Shown piece after piece: positions 50,901 through 59,200 of a stretch of 64,000 nt of DNA. The DNA is from CAIWAH01 sp964602595 (GTDB taxonomy: Bacteria; Verrucomicrobiota; Verrucomicrobiia; Limisphaerales; UBA9464). Position 1 is the stretch's first letter. Each line of letters begins with the position of its first letter. The notes under the pieces were generated by a model. It saw only the letters and a list, made by a program, of their open reading frames with translations. It was not told where the DNA came from and ran no database searches. A program made the position numbers and the translations under genes. The DNA lies in contig CAZRRO010000004.1 of NCBI GenBank assembly GCA_964602595.1, forward strand, positions 1-64,000. Direction: 5' to 3'.

Positions 50901-53771
50901 ACCAACCGGACCGAAGCCGGGGTGGTCGGCGCGACCATCGCCGGCGGCGGCGCGGTCACCTACCCGGCCGGCCCCGATGTCGGCCCCAACGTGATCGGCG
51001 CCAACTTCGGCACCGTCGGCGGCGGCATGAGAAATCAGGTTTTGGCCAGCAGTCCGACCGGCTCTGAGGGCGGCACCATCGCCGGCGGCGGCTTCAACAC
51101 GGTGTCCAATGCCCACACGGCAACCATCGGCGGCGGGATCGTGAACCGCATCTTCGACGGTGCCGCGGGCGCAGTCATCGCGGGCGGGGTGAGCAATGTC
51201 GTCCAGACGACGGCCTTCGGGTCCGCGATCGGCGGCGGAATTCTCAACGAAATCGGCAGCCTCGGTGCTGGGGCGGTGGTGCCGGGCGGACTGCTGAACA
51301 CGGCCTCCGGCCCGTTCAGTTTCGCCGCCGGCCGGCAAGCCAAGGCCAACCACCCGGGCGCCTTCGTCTGGAGCGACTCCATCGGCACCGACTTCGCCTC
51401 CAGCGCCCCCAACCAGTTCCTCATCCGCGCCTCCGGCGGCGTCGCCATCGGCGTCAACGATTCCGCTGGAGCGGCGTTACGTGTGGCCGGCACGGTCAGG
51501 GCGGACAGCTTTGTTGGAGATGGCAGCGGCCTGACGGGCGTCGTAGGCACTCCCGGTCCTGCCGGCGCCACCGGACCGCAAGGCGTCCAAGGTGTGGCCG
51601 GACCGCAGGGGCCCATCGGCCTGACCGGGCCGGCGGGCGCGACCGGTGCAGCCGGACCCAAAGGCGACAAGGGCGATCCCGGCGCCCAGGGCCCTCAGGG
51701 CATCCCTGGCTCCGCCAACGGCTGGAGTGTCACCGGCAACGCCGGCACCACCGCGGCCAGCTTCCTCGGCACCACCGACAGCCAGCCCGTCGAACTGCGC
51801 GTCAACAGCCGCCGCGCCCTGCGCCTCCAAGAGACTTCCGGGCCGCCGGATGCCGCGCCCGCGCTGATCGGCGGCCATCACGAAAACAGCATCGGCACTT
51901 TGGCGCACGGGGCGGTGATTGCCGGCGGCGGCGCGCCCGGGCTCCCCAACTCCATCGCCGACCAGGCCGCCGGCGCGATCATTGGCAGCGGGTTTGGGAA
52001 CGCGATTGAGGACGGCGGCTACACCTCCGTGATTGCCGGAGGCCGGTCCAACCGCGTCCAAGGCGAACAGCAAGACGGCGCCATCGGCGGTGGACGCGAC
52101 AACACCCTGTCCAATGCTGACAGCGGCGTGATCGGGGGCGGCATCAACAACCGCGGGGAGGGACGAGGGACAGTCGTTTCGGGCGGCGAACACAATCAGG
52201 CCACCGGTCCGTTTGCCACCGTGCCGGGCGGAAAGGACAACGCCGCCACCCAGGCATTCGGCTACGCCGCCGGGCATGGCGCCCGGGCGGTTCATTCGGG
52301 CTCCTTTGTCTGGGCCGATTCACCGGATCTGGAGGTCACCCAGAACTTCGAGAGCACGGCGGAGAACCAGTTCCTCATCCGCGCCGCCGGCGGCGTGGGC
52401 ATCAACAAGAACAACCCTGCCACCGCGCTGGACGTGAACGGCACGGTCACGGCCACCAGCTTCGCCGGCGGCCCCTTGAGCCTCCAACTTCCCATGAGCT
52501 TCAACGGCAGCACAGCGACCGTGGGCTTCACAGGGGGTGACTTCGCTCCCGCGCTGGTCATGACCGGAGGCCCGGCCCCCGGAACCCTGCGCCTGCGCAA
52601 TGCGCTGGAAGTCTGGCCCAATACCGAGGGGACGGCCGCCGGCTATATGGATGTGCGGGGATCCGATGGAACGCCCAATATCGTCCTCCGGGGAGACAAC
52701 GGCCGCGTCGGCATCGGCACGACCGATCCGGGAACGAGTCTGCACGTGGCCGGCACGGTCACGGCCACCGGCTTCTCCGGCGACGGCAGCGCCTTGACCG
52801 GCGTCGCGAAGCTTGTGTCTGAAAACTTCTTCACCGGAGACCAGACGAGCACAGGCAAACTCGCCGTGGATGCGAATGGCTTGAACAATGGAACCATTTC
52901 CGGGCCGGGGACCGGGGGAGCTGGCGCACTGCTGTTCGGCGGTTGGGGAGACGGCACCGGCGAAGGCATCGCCTCCAAGCGCACGGCGGGCGGCAACCAG
53001 TTCGGGCTGGATTTCTACACGAGTTATGCCGCCCGGCTGAGCATTGCCAACAACGGCAACGTCGGCATCGGCACGACCGCGCCCAACGCGAAGCTCCACG
53101 TCGTCGGCGATCTGCGTGTGACCGACAGCGGGGATAACTTTGGAACGGTTCGGTTTGGGGGCGGAAACTTCATCTCGAATGATCTCAACACGATGCGCAT
53201 CCAGGCGGGCAATCTGGGCATCGGCGGGGAACCTATCTCCGCCAACGGAGTCAGACTCCAAGTGCTCGGCGAGGCCTCCAAGACCACCGCCGGTTCGTGG
53301 CTGGCCAACTCCGACCGGCGCATCAAGACCGACGTGGTGACGGTGGACGGACCGCAGGCCCTGGCCAAGCTGCGGGCGGTGCGCCCGGTGGCCTTTGGCT
53401 ACACGGCCGATTACCTCGCGGCGCATCCCGACATCCAGCCCCGCACCTACCTGAACGTGATCGCGCAGGAATTTGCCGAGGTATTCCCGGACTGGGTGAG
53501 GCCCAGCGGTGAATTCCTGCCCGGCACCGACCCCACCGATCCCGCCAACGAGATCCTCCAGGTGGACACCTACCCGCTCACCATCCACGCGGTGGCGGCC
53601 ATCAAGGAACTCGACGCGGAAGCCGCCGCAATGCGGGCGCGGCAGGACCGGCTGGAGGCGGAGAACGCGGCCTTGCAGGCGCAAAACCGCTCGCTGGAGC
53701 AACGCCTCGCCGCGCTGGAGCGGCTGATCGGCCGTCAGCACGAAACGGTCGCGAACGGAGGCGGACGATGA
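47925..53771 (+). CDS. Giant exported collagen-like fibre protein 3 with seven-bladed FG-GAP propeller and S74 chaperone
   Basis: 1948 aa. Signal peptide, then the same ~105-residue N-terminal domain as fibre 1. A short collagen stretch leads to seven FG-GAP-like repeats (nt ~48560-49620; RFGSAL, VLIGA, YLF motifs), predicted to form a propeller. Next come ten-residue repeats of the AVTSxKLA type (nt ~49650-49950), then collagen-like stretches (~49960-50190, 50310-50740, 51555-51715) and two YadA-head-like blocks with FVWSDS/FVWADS (~51000-51440, 51900-52400). The S74 domain has S1796-D-x-x-x-K1801, NVIAQEFAEVFPDWV and a C-terminal coiled coil. Longest of the three fibres; probable adhesive surface or secreted trimer. 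Confidence 0.88.
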   Translation: MKSCLLPPILALAVLLGGSTHLGAAPAGTAISYQGQLNDNGVPANGSYEFRFTLHDAAAGGTQVGLPRTNAPVAVAGGEFTTAIDFGAGVFNGDARFLEIGVRPAGSAGAFTPLTPRQGFSPVPYALRALEGSAGPQGPAGATGATGPKGDKGDPGVAGPQGPAGLTGPQGPKGDPGDPGTTGGELADGSVSVQKLQTLPATQLVASILSPVPTSGGFFGGALAGVGADQVLIGADSHDANAGRAYLFGSDGTRLTAFNNPAPARRGRFGAAVAQAGNNQVLIGAPFGETGVGTPAPGNAYLFSLDGTQQTSFAASDLVSGSRFGSALAGVGADAVAIGASGQTRSRGAVYLFDLAGNQLRKFTDSHLTDGDEFGAALAAVGTNQLVIGAPNYSRNAGQAFLFGTDGTLLTVFRNPAFATPAPTPRDHFGSAVTAVGEEMLVIGAPGESSSGPGNAYLFDTNGVHVATFTAPVPANGDRFGSSVAAVGTNQVLIGAAGANGTGAAYLFDLSGELLFTFANPDPDAGDLFGSAVTAVGSQQLVIGALGDDTKAANTGAAYLFTLAGAPYVPGLISQGVLDGAVSTQSLADGAVTSFKLASGAITSDKLASGVITSDKIADGTIATSDLSAGIVSSDKLANEAVTSNKIAARAVNSGKIAAGAILPEHLSAAVALGTGPKGDPGAQGPVGPAGPKGDKGDPGAAGPQGPQGLQGVPGPLGLLGLTGATGPSGAKGDKGDKGDPGAQGPQGPAGAGANLTPGTGLTIVGSVISLGTNGAALNSALVFKGNTVVWDTVAGTPGPKGDKGDPGAAGPQGPKGDTGAAGVQGPQGVAGIQGLKGDKGDAGAQGLAGPTGPKGDKGDAGAQGPQGLKGDTGLTGATGPSGPAGATGPAGAKGDKGDIGVAGAAGPQGIQGVPGPVGATGPQGVAGPAGPQGIPGSSDGWNRLGNAGTTDANFLGTTDNRPVEFRANGNRVLRLEPTALADAVNVVGGSTTNRTEAGVVGATIAGGGAVTYPAGPDVGPNVIGANFGTVGGGMRNQVLASSPTGSEGGTIAGGGFNTVSNAHTATIGGGIVNRIFDGAAGAVIAGGVSNVVQTTAFGSAIGGGILNEIGSLGAGAVVPGGLLNTASGPFSFAAGRQAKANHPGAFVWSDSIGTDFASSAPNQFLIRASGGVAIGVNDSAGAALRVAGTVRADSFVGDGSGLTGVVGTPGPAGATGPQGVQGVAGPQGPIGLTGPAGATGAAGPKGDKGDPGAQGPQGIPGSANGWSVTGNAGTTAASFLGTTDSQPVELRVNSRRALRLQETSGPPDAAPALIGGHHENSIGTLAHGAVIAGGGAPGLPNSIADQAAGAIIGSGFGNAIEDGGYTSVIAGGRSNRVQGEQQDGAIGGGRDNTLSNADSGVIGGGINNRGEGRGTVVSGGEHNQATGPFATVPGGKDNAATQAFGYAAGHGARAVHSGSFVWADSPDLEVTQNFESTAENQFLIRAAGGVGINKNNPATALDVNGTVTATSFAGGPLSLQLPMSFNGSTATVGFTGGDFAPALVMTGGPAPGTLRLRNALEVWPNTEGTAAGYMDVRGSDGTPNIVLRGDNGRVGIGTTDPGTSLHVAGTVTATGFSGDGSALTGVAKLVSENFFTGDQTSTGKLAVDANGLNNGTISGPGTGGAGALLFGGWGDGTGEGIASKRTAGGNQFGLDFYTSYAARLSIANNGNVGIGTTAPNAKLHVVGDLRVTDSGDNFGTVRFGGGNFISNDLNTMRIQAGNLGIGGEPISANGVRLQVLGEASKTTAGSWLANSDRRIKTDVVTVDGPQALAKLRAVRPVAFGYTADYLAAHPDIQPRTYLNVIAQEFAEVFPDWVRPSGEFLPGTDPTDPANEILQVDTYPLTIHAVAAIKELDAEAAAMRARQDRLEAENAALQAQNRSLEQRLAALERLIGRQHETVANGGGR

Positions 53772-54199
53772 AGGCGCCCTTGGCTTTTACCTTCGGTCTG
53801 CTCGCGCCCATGCTCCTCGCCGAGCCGCTGGGCGGCGGACGGTTCACGCTGAACGGCGGCCCGGTGACCGGCGGTGGCCAATCGGGCGGCGGGACCTTTT
53901 CCGTGGCCGGCGCCGCGGGCGAGACGGCGGTCGGCCCGCTGAGCGGCGGCACGTTCGAGGTCACCGGCGGATTGATTGGCGTCGCCGTCGTGCCCGGCGA
54001 CGTGGCGCTGGAATTCACGACCACCGACGGCAAAGTCACCCTGACCTGGCCGGCCGATGCGGTCGGTTACGTGCTGGAATTCACCTCGCAGGTCGGTGAA
54101 TCGGCCAGCTGGCAGCCGGTCACGCCGGCCCCGGCGGCAGGCCGCTTCACCACCCCATTCGATCAGCCGTTGCGTTTCTTTCGCCTGCGCCGGCCGTAG
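53768..54199 (+). CDS. Small exported partner protein of fibre 3
   Basis: 143 aa, signal peptide (LAFTFGLLAPMLLA). Same layout as the other two partners (GGPVTGGGQSGGGTF ... GYVLEFT ... WQPV ... RFFRLRRP). Start overlaps the fibre 3 stop (ATGA). It is convergent with the next gene, with only 12 nt between the stops. Confidence 0.8.
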   Translation: MKAPLAFTFGLLAPMLLAEPLGGGRFTLNGGPVTGGGQSGGGTFSVAGAAGETAVGPLSGGTFEVTGGLIGVAVVPGDVALEFTTTDGKVTLTWPADAVGYVLEFTSQVGESASWQPVTPAPAAGRFTTPFDQPLRFFRLRRP

Positions 54200-54211
54200 G
54201 GCGCGGGGTGG

Positions 54212-56119
54212 TCACTCGTTCGCGGCGGCGACGGCCGGAGTCGGCTTTTCGCCGCGGCGCCATTGGAACGGATAACTCCGGGCCACCTCGACGACGAGCG
54301 CGGTCGCGCGGTAGTCGCTCTTGGCCACGCGCTCGGCGATCTCCTTCACGGACAGGACGTCGTAATGCTCGAGGCCGCGGCCGAGGGCGTAGGCCAGCAT
54401 CTTCTCGGTCAGGTGCCGCAGGAAGAGCTGCTTGCGCTTGAGCAGGGCGGCCTTGAGTTCCACCGGGCCGTTGACCTCCTCGCCGTTGGTCAGCACGCCG
54501 CGGGCATCCACGGGCTGCTGGTCCACCTCGGTCCGCCAGCGGCCGATGGCGTCGAAGTTCTCCAGGGCAAATCCCATCGGGTCGAGCCGGTCATGGCAGG
54601 CGGCGCAGTTCTTGTTCTCACGGTGCTTCTCCAGCCGCTGCCGGAAGGTCAGGCCTTCCTTCACCTTGTCGTCCGCGGGCAGCGTGGCGACCAGCGGCGG
54701 CGGGGGCGGCGGCGGCGTGCCAAGGACTTCCTCCAGGATCCACCGGCCGCGCAGCACGGGACTGGTCCGCAGCGGATAGCTTGTCTGCGTGAGCACCGCC
54801 GCCATGCCGATGATGCCGCCGCGGTTGCGGTCGGTGAGCGATACGCGGACGAGGTTCGTCGCGGTCACGTTGGTCAGGCCGTAGAGCTTGCCGAGGTCCG
54901 CGTTGGCGAAGGTGTAGTCCGCATCCAGCAGCCGCAGCAGGCTGGCGTCCTCGGCCAGCAGGGAACCGAAGAACTCGATGGGCTCGGCCGCCATCGCGTC
55001 GCGCAGGGCATCGGTGTATTGGGGGAAACGGCGCCGGTCCGGGCTCACGGTGGTGTGCAGCCGCTTGGTGCCCAACCACTGGCCGGTGAAGTTCTCCGCC
55101 AGGGCCCGCGCCTTGGGATCGCGCAGCATCCGGCGAACCTGGCGCTCCAGTTCCGCCGCGTCGGCCAGCTTCCCGGAATCGGCGGCCCGGAACAGCTCCT
55201 CGTCCGGCATCGATGACCAGAGGAAGTAGCTCAGGCGCGTCGCGAGTTCGTGCGGATTGATGCGCCACGCCGGCTCGCCGGCCGCCTGTTCGGACTCACC
55301 TCGGAACAGGAAGCTCGGCGAAACCAGCACCGCCTTGTAGGCCGACTTCAGTGCCAGCTCGAAGGAATGGCCCTTCGACCGGGCGCGGTCATACAGCTTC
55401 AACAACCGCTCGACCTCGTCGGCCTCCACGGGTCGGCGAAAGGCCCGCCGGGCAAACCAACCGACATTGTCCGCGGCCACGGACCGCTCCCGGCGGAACC
55501 ACACCGGGCGGGCGCGGAACAACCGTCCGGGATCGGCCGCCGCGAGCACTTCCTCCGCGGCGAGGAGGTATTTCTCCATGAGGATCGGCGGGACGAAGAG
55601 CGTGTCGGCGTTGTTGTCGAAGCCGCCGCCGCCGCCGCCATCCGCCGGGAAACGGTCCGCCGGCCGTGTGTCCACGCCGAGCAGGTCGCGGACGGTGTGG
55701 TTGTATTCCGTGCGGTTGAGCCGGTGGATGACCTTGGCGCCGGGATCGCGCACGACGAATTCCGGCGCCGGATTGTCGAGCAAGTGCGTGAGCGTCTCGG
55801 CGAGCTTGATCCGCGCCGCCTCGGCCGGCTGCTCCTCGTCCTTCGGCGGCATCTGGCGGTCCTCGATCTGGCGGACGGAGGTTTCCCACAGCTTGGGATT
55901 CGCATAGAGCGAGGCCGTGTTGGTGAAGGCCGCTAGGTTGACCCCGCCCTTCGCCTTGGCGCCGCGGTGGCATTCGAGGCAGTGCTGCTTGAGCAGCGGC
56001 TGCACGTCGCGGACGAAGACGTCGTCCTCGCCCCGCAAGGCCGCCCCGCCGACCAAACCCAACCCGATGACCAGTCCCAGAATTCGCATGCGCTTCAGCC
56101 TGTTTCCGACGCCGACCAT
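54212..56119 (-). CDS. Planctomycete-type cytochrome protein (DUF1587/1592/1588/1585)
   Basis: About 635 aa from ATG 56119; ATG 56089 would begin directly at the signal core (MRILGLVIGLGLVGG) and is equally possible. Order: an N-terminal cytochrome segment with CLECH; DUF1587 (KVIHRLNRTEYNHTVRDLLG); DUF1592 (ALKSAYKAVLVSPSFLFRGE, RLSYFLWSSMPDEELF); DUF1588 (GIIGMAAVLTQTSYPLRTSPVLRG-type, split by a polyproline run); a CAACHDRLDPMGFALENFD segment with a second heme motif; and DUF1585 at the end. These exported proteins are confined mostly to the PVC group and relatives and usually occur with a DUF1552 partner. I see none here. Function is unknown, probably exported redox chemistry. Confidence 0.92.
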   Translation of the reverse strand: MVGVGNRLKRMRILGLVIGLGLVGGAALRGEDDVFVRDVQPLLKQHCLECHRGAKAKGGVNLAAFTNTASLYANPKLWETSVRQIEDRQMPPKDEEQPAEAARIKLAETLTHLLDNPAPEFVVRDPGAKVIHRLNRTEYNHTVRDLLGVDTRPADRFPADGGGGGGFDNNADTLFVPPILMEKYLLAAEEVLAAADPGRLFRARPVWFRRERSVAADNVGWFARRAFRRPVEADEVERLLKLYDRARSKGHSFELALKSAYKAVLVSPSFLFRGESEQAAGEPAWRINPHELATRLSYFLWSSMPDEELFRAADSGKLADAAELERQVRRMLRDPKARALAENFTGQWLGTKRLHTTVSPDRRRFPQYTDALRDAMAAEPIEFFGSLLAEDASLLRLLDADYTFANADLGKLYGLTNVTATNLVRVSLTDRNRGGIIGMAAVLTQTSYPLRTSPVLRGRWILEEVLGTPPPPPPPLVATLPADDKVKEGLTFRQRLEKHRENKNCAACHDRLDPMGFALENFDAIGRWRTEVDQQPVDARGVLTNGEEVNGPVELKAALLKRKQLFLRHLTEKMLAYALGRGLEHYDVLSVKEIAERVAKSDYRATALVVEVARSYPFQWRRGEKPTPAVAAANE

Positions 56120-56163
56120 GCCCCGCCGATTCAGTCCGGCCAAAGGGGATTTACGCCCCGGCC

Positions 56164-56204
56164 CAACAAAACAAAAAGCGGCCGGGGAACTTGTCCCCGG
56201 CCGC
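56164..56204 (-). terminator. Rho-independent terminator after the LamG/Ig gene
   Basis: On the minus strand a perfect 10-bp stem (GCGGCCGGGG with CCCCGGCCGC, 7-nt loop) is followed by TTTTTGTTTTGTT. It lies about 30 nt past the LamG/Ig stop and separates it from the cytochrome gene. Confidence 0.9.
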
Positions 56205-56232
56205 CTGATTCAATTGAGCCGAATTGACCGGC

Positions 56233-59200
56233 CTAGAAACTGACCCGGTAGAACTTCGCGCCGTCGCCGGCGGTCACGGTGTGTTTCGGGGCGCTGGCGC
56301 CGGCGACCGGGGCCCAGGCGCCGCCCAGGGCATCCACGGACTCCAGCGTGCCGCCGGTCCAGGTGATCTCCAGGTTGCCGCCGTTGACGGCGAGCTTGAG
56401 CTGCGGGTCGGTCACGACCGGAGCCGACTGGTCGAAGCTGCGACCGTGCTGCTGGCCGACGATGTAAATGGACTGGGCCTCGAAGCCGGCGAGTTCGCGC
56501 CGCCAGATGCCGAGGTCGTCGATTTCCAGCGTGCCGGGATCCGCGTAGTCGCCGTTGTTGGACTGACCGATGAGGACTTCCTGCGGCTGGCTGAGGTCGC
56601 CGTAGTCGCCGACTGGGCGTTCATCCACCTTGAGGCCGTCCACATAGACGATCACCGAACCGGCGCGGTTGACGGTGAACACGAGGTGATGCCATTCGCC
56701 ATCGTTCAGCTTGTTCTGTGAACCGGTGACATAGGCGTCCTGCGGGCCGTCGCCGTTCAGGCTGTAACCCCAGCCGCCCTCGTTGTAGCCGGGCGAGAAG
56801 TTGAAGCCGTCGCAGCCGAGCGAGCAGGTGGTCGAGGAGAGGAACGGCAGGTCGCCGGGCAGGCCGGTGAAGCGCGTCCAGAAGGCCACGGAGAAGTTCT
56901 GCGCGGCGCCGAACTGCAGGTCAGTGGGCACGCCGAGCGAGACGTAGTTGGCCGCGGTGACGGCGCCACCGGCCACGGCGGTGGTGACGCGCACGGCGCC
57001 GGTGCCGACCTTGCCGGTGATGATCTGCGGGGTGCCCTTGGCGGTGCCCGCGTTGTTGCGACCGGAGGCGTCGGCGTAGTCGCCGTCGAACTTGAGGTGG
57101 GCCACCAGGCTGTCCGGCAGGTTCACGTAGGCGGGAACCGGCTTCACGGTGAGCGTGGCCGGCTGGCTGTTCACGACGGTCGCGCCCTGCGTGACCACGA
57201 GCTGGTAGGTGCCCGAGTTCGTTTCCACGGCGGCCGGGAAGCTCAGGCTGCTGCGGATCGCGCCGGGAATGACCTCGCCGTTCTTCTTCCACTGGAAGCT
57301 CAGCGGAACGCTGCCCGCGACCTTGGCAGCCAACGTGTAGCTGTTGCCGGCGAGAATTGTCGCGGACTTGGGTTGCTCCACGACCGTGGCGATGGCCGGG
57401 ACGAAGGTGCCGGCAATGCCGGCATCGCGCAGGGCGGTGATCTCGACGGCGGACAGCGCCCGGTCGTAGATGACCACGTCGTCGAGCGTGCCCTTGAAGA
57501 ACCGGGAGCCGTTGCCGTCGGCGCCGAAGCGGAACGGGCCGTTGAATTCCTCGGCGGCGTGGGTGACGGCGTTTTCGGCGGTTTGCAGGCCGGTGCCGTC
57601 GTCCAGGTAGATCTTGCCGACGGCGGGTTCGACAACGAGTGCGACGAAGTTCCACTGGCCAACCACCGGGGTCATGCCCGAGGCCCAGTTGTAGGTGTCC
57701 GCGGTGTCATTCCAGTGGTAGCCGAGTTGACCATCGTTCTGAAAATCGAGACCGGCCACGGTGTTGCCGCCGCGGGAGAACACGATGCCGTCGTAGGCGT
57801 CGGGCGTGCCGTCGGGCTTGATCCACGCCACGATGGTGAGCGCCGTCTTCGGGCTGTTGAAGGCGGGGATAGTAACCTCGCTGCCGCCGTTGAAGTCGTA
57901 GGCCTTGTTGCCGGCCTCGAAGCCCTTGAAGGCTGTCGGCACCGGTCCGGAAACGCCGTTGGTGACGCCGGCGCGGGAAGTGCCGTCCCGGCCGTTCCAA
58001 TAGTCGTAGGCCGTCGTGCCGGACGTTTCGTCCAGGCGCCAGTAGCCGATGGGGCCGGCATTCACGGCCGCCGCCTCGAACTTCGACGGTGTGACCAGTT
58101 CCAGCGTCGCACTCGCTTCCTTGGAGCCCAGCGGATTCGTGAGCACGACCGTGTAGGTGCCGGCGTCGGAGAGTTGGAGGTCCGTCAGGGTCAGCGTGGA
58201 AGACGTCGCGCCCGGGATGAGGTCGCTGCCGTGTTTCCAGGCGTAGGTCATCGGCTGGCTGCCGAGGGCCGCCACGGAGAAGGACACGCTGCCGTTCAGG
58301 AACCGCACCGCCGAGGCGGGCGTCTGGCTGAGGATCGGCGCCGAGGAAACGACCGCGAAGGAACTCGCCTCGCTAGTGAGCGTCTGGCCGCCCGTCTTCG
58401 CCACCACGCGGTAGTCACCGCCGTCGGCGGGCACCACACCCTTCAGCTCCAGGGTGGCGGAGGTTTTGCCGGGCAGGTCTTGGCCGCCCTTCTGCCATTG
58501 GTAGGTCGTGCCGGTGCCGGAGACCGTCGCGCGGAAGGTCACGTCGAAGCCCTCGTAGATCGGGTCGGCCGGGGTGCGGGTCAGCCCGAGGATGGCCGGC
58601 AGCGCCGCGTTGTAGAGACTGCGGATCTGCGCCGGGTCCAACGTCTTGTCGAACAGGGCGAACTCGTCCAGCGCGCCGCGCAGGTAGCGGGTGCCGCCGT
58701 TGTTGTCGCGGCCCAGCTCCAGCGTGGCGTTGGCGAAGTTATGGAACGGATGGGCGAAGGTGTTGGTCGCCGCCACCAGGCCCGAAGCCGTGCCCATGTA
58801 GAGCACTGCCTGATCCGACTGCACCGTCACGGCCACGAAGGTCCACGCTTGGTCGGGCACCACGAAGCCGGGGTTGAAGTTGTAGGTCTCCGCCAGGTCG
58901 TCCCAGCTGTAGCTCAGCGCCCGGCCATCGTCATGGAAGCCCAGGCCGGTCGCCGGCGAACCGGTGCCGCGGTTGTAAACGATGCCCGCGCGTCCCGGCT
59001 GGTCGCCGGTCCGCTTCACCCAGGCCACGAGCGTGGCGGCATCGGTTTCCAGCGTCTGCGCGGGAATGGTCACCGCGCCCTTGAGCCCGTCGAAGCTGCC
59101 GGCGCGATTGTTCGTGTCGAATCCGACCGTAGCCGGGCTTTGCAGTCCTGGCACGCCGGGCACGGTGCCCGCAAGGAACTGGCCATCGGCCACGGCGCCC

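Noticed and set aside
43100..53700. Glycine- and proline-rich repeats as CRISPR or tandem DNA repeats
   Set aside because: Periodicity follows codons of Gly-X-Y and GGG-x-x-N motifs and is degenerate at DNA level. No fixed repeat/spacer pattern is present.
38220..54199. The fibre array as a prophage tail region, because S74 and collagen repeats occur in phage tail fibres
   Set aside because: Every fibre has a Sec-type signal peptide and an exported partner. No capsid, terminase, portal, baseplate or integrase gene is near.
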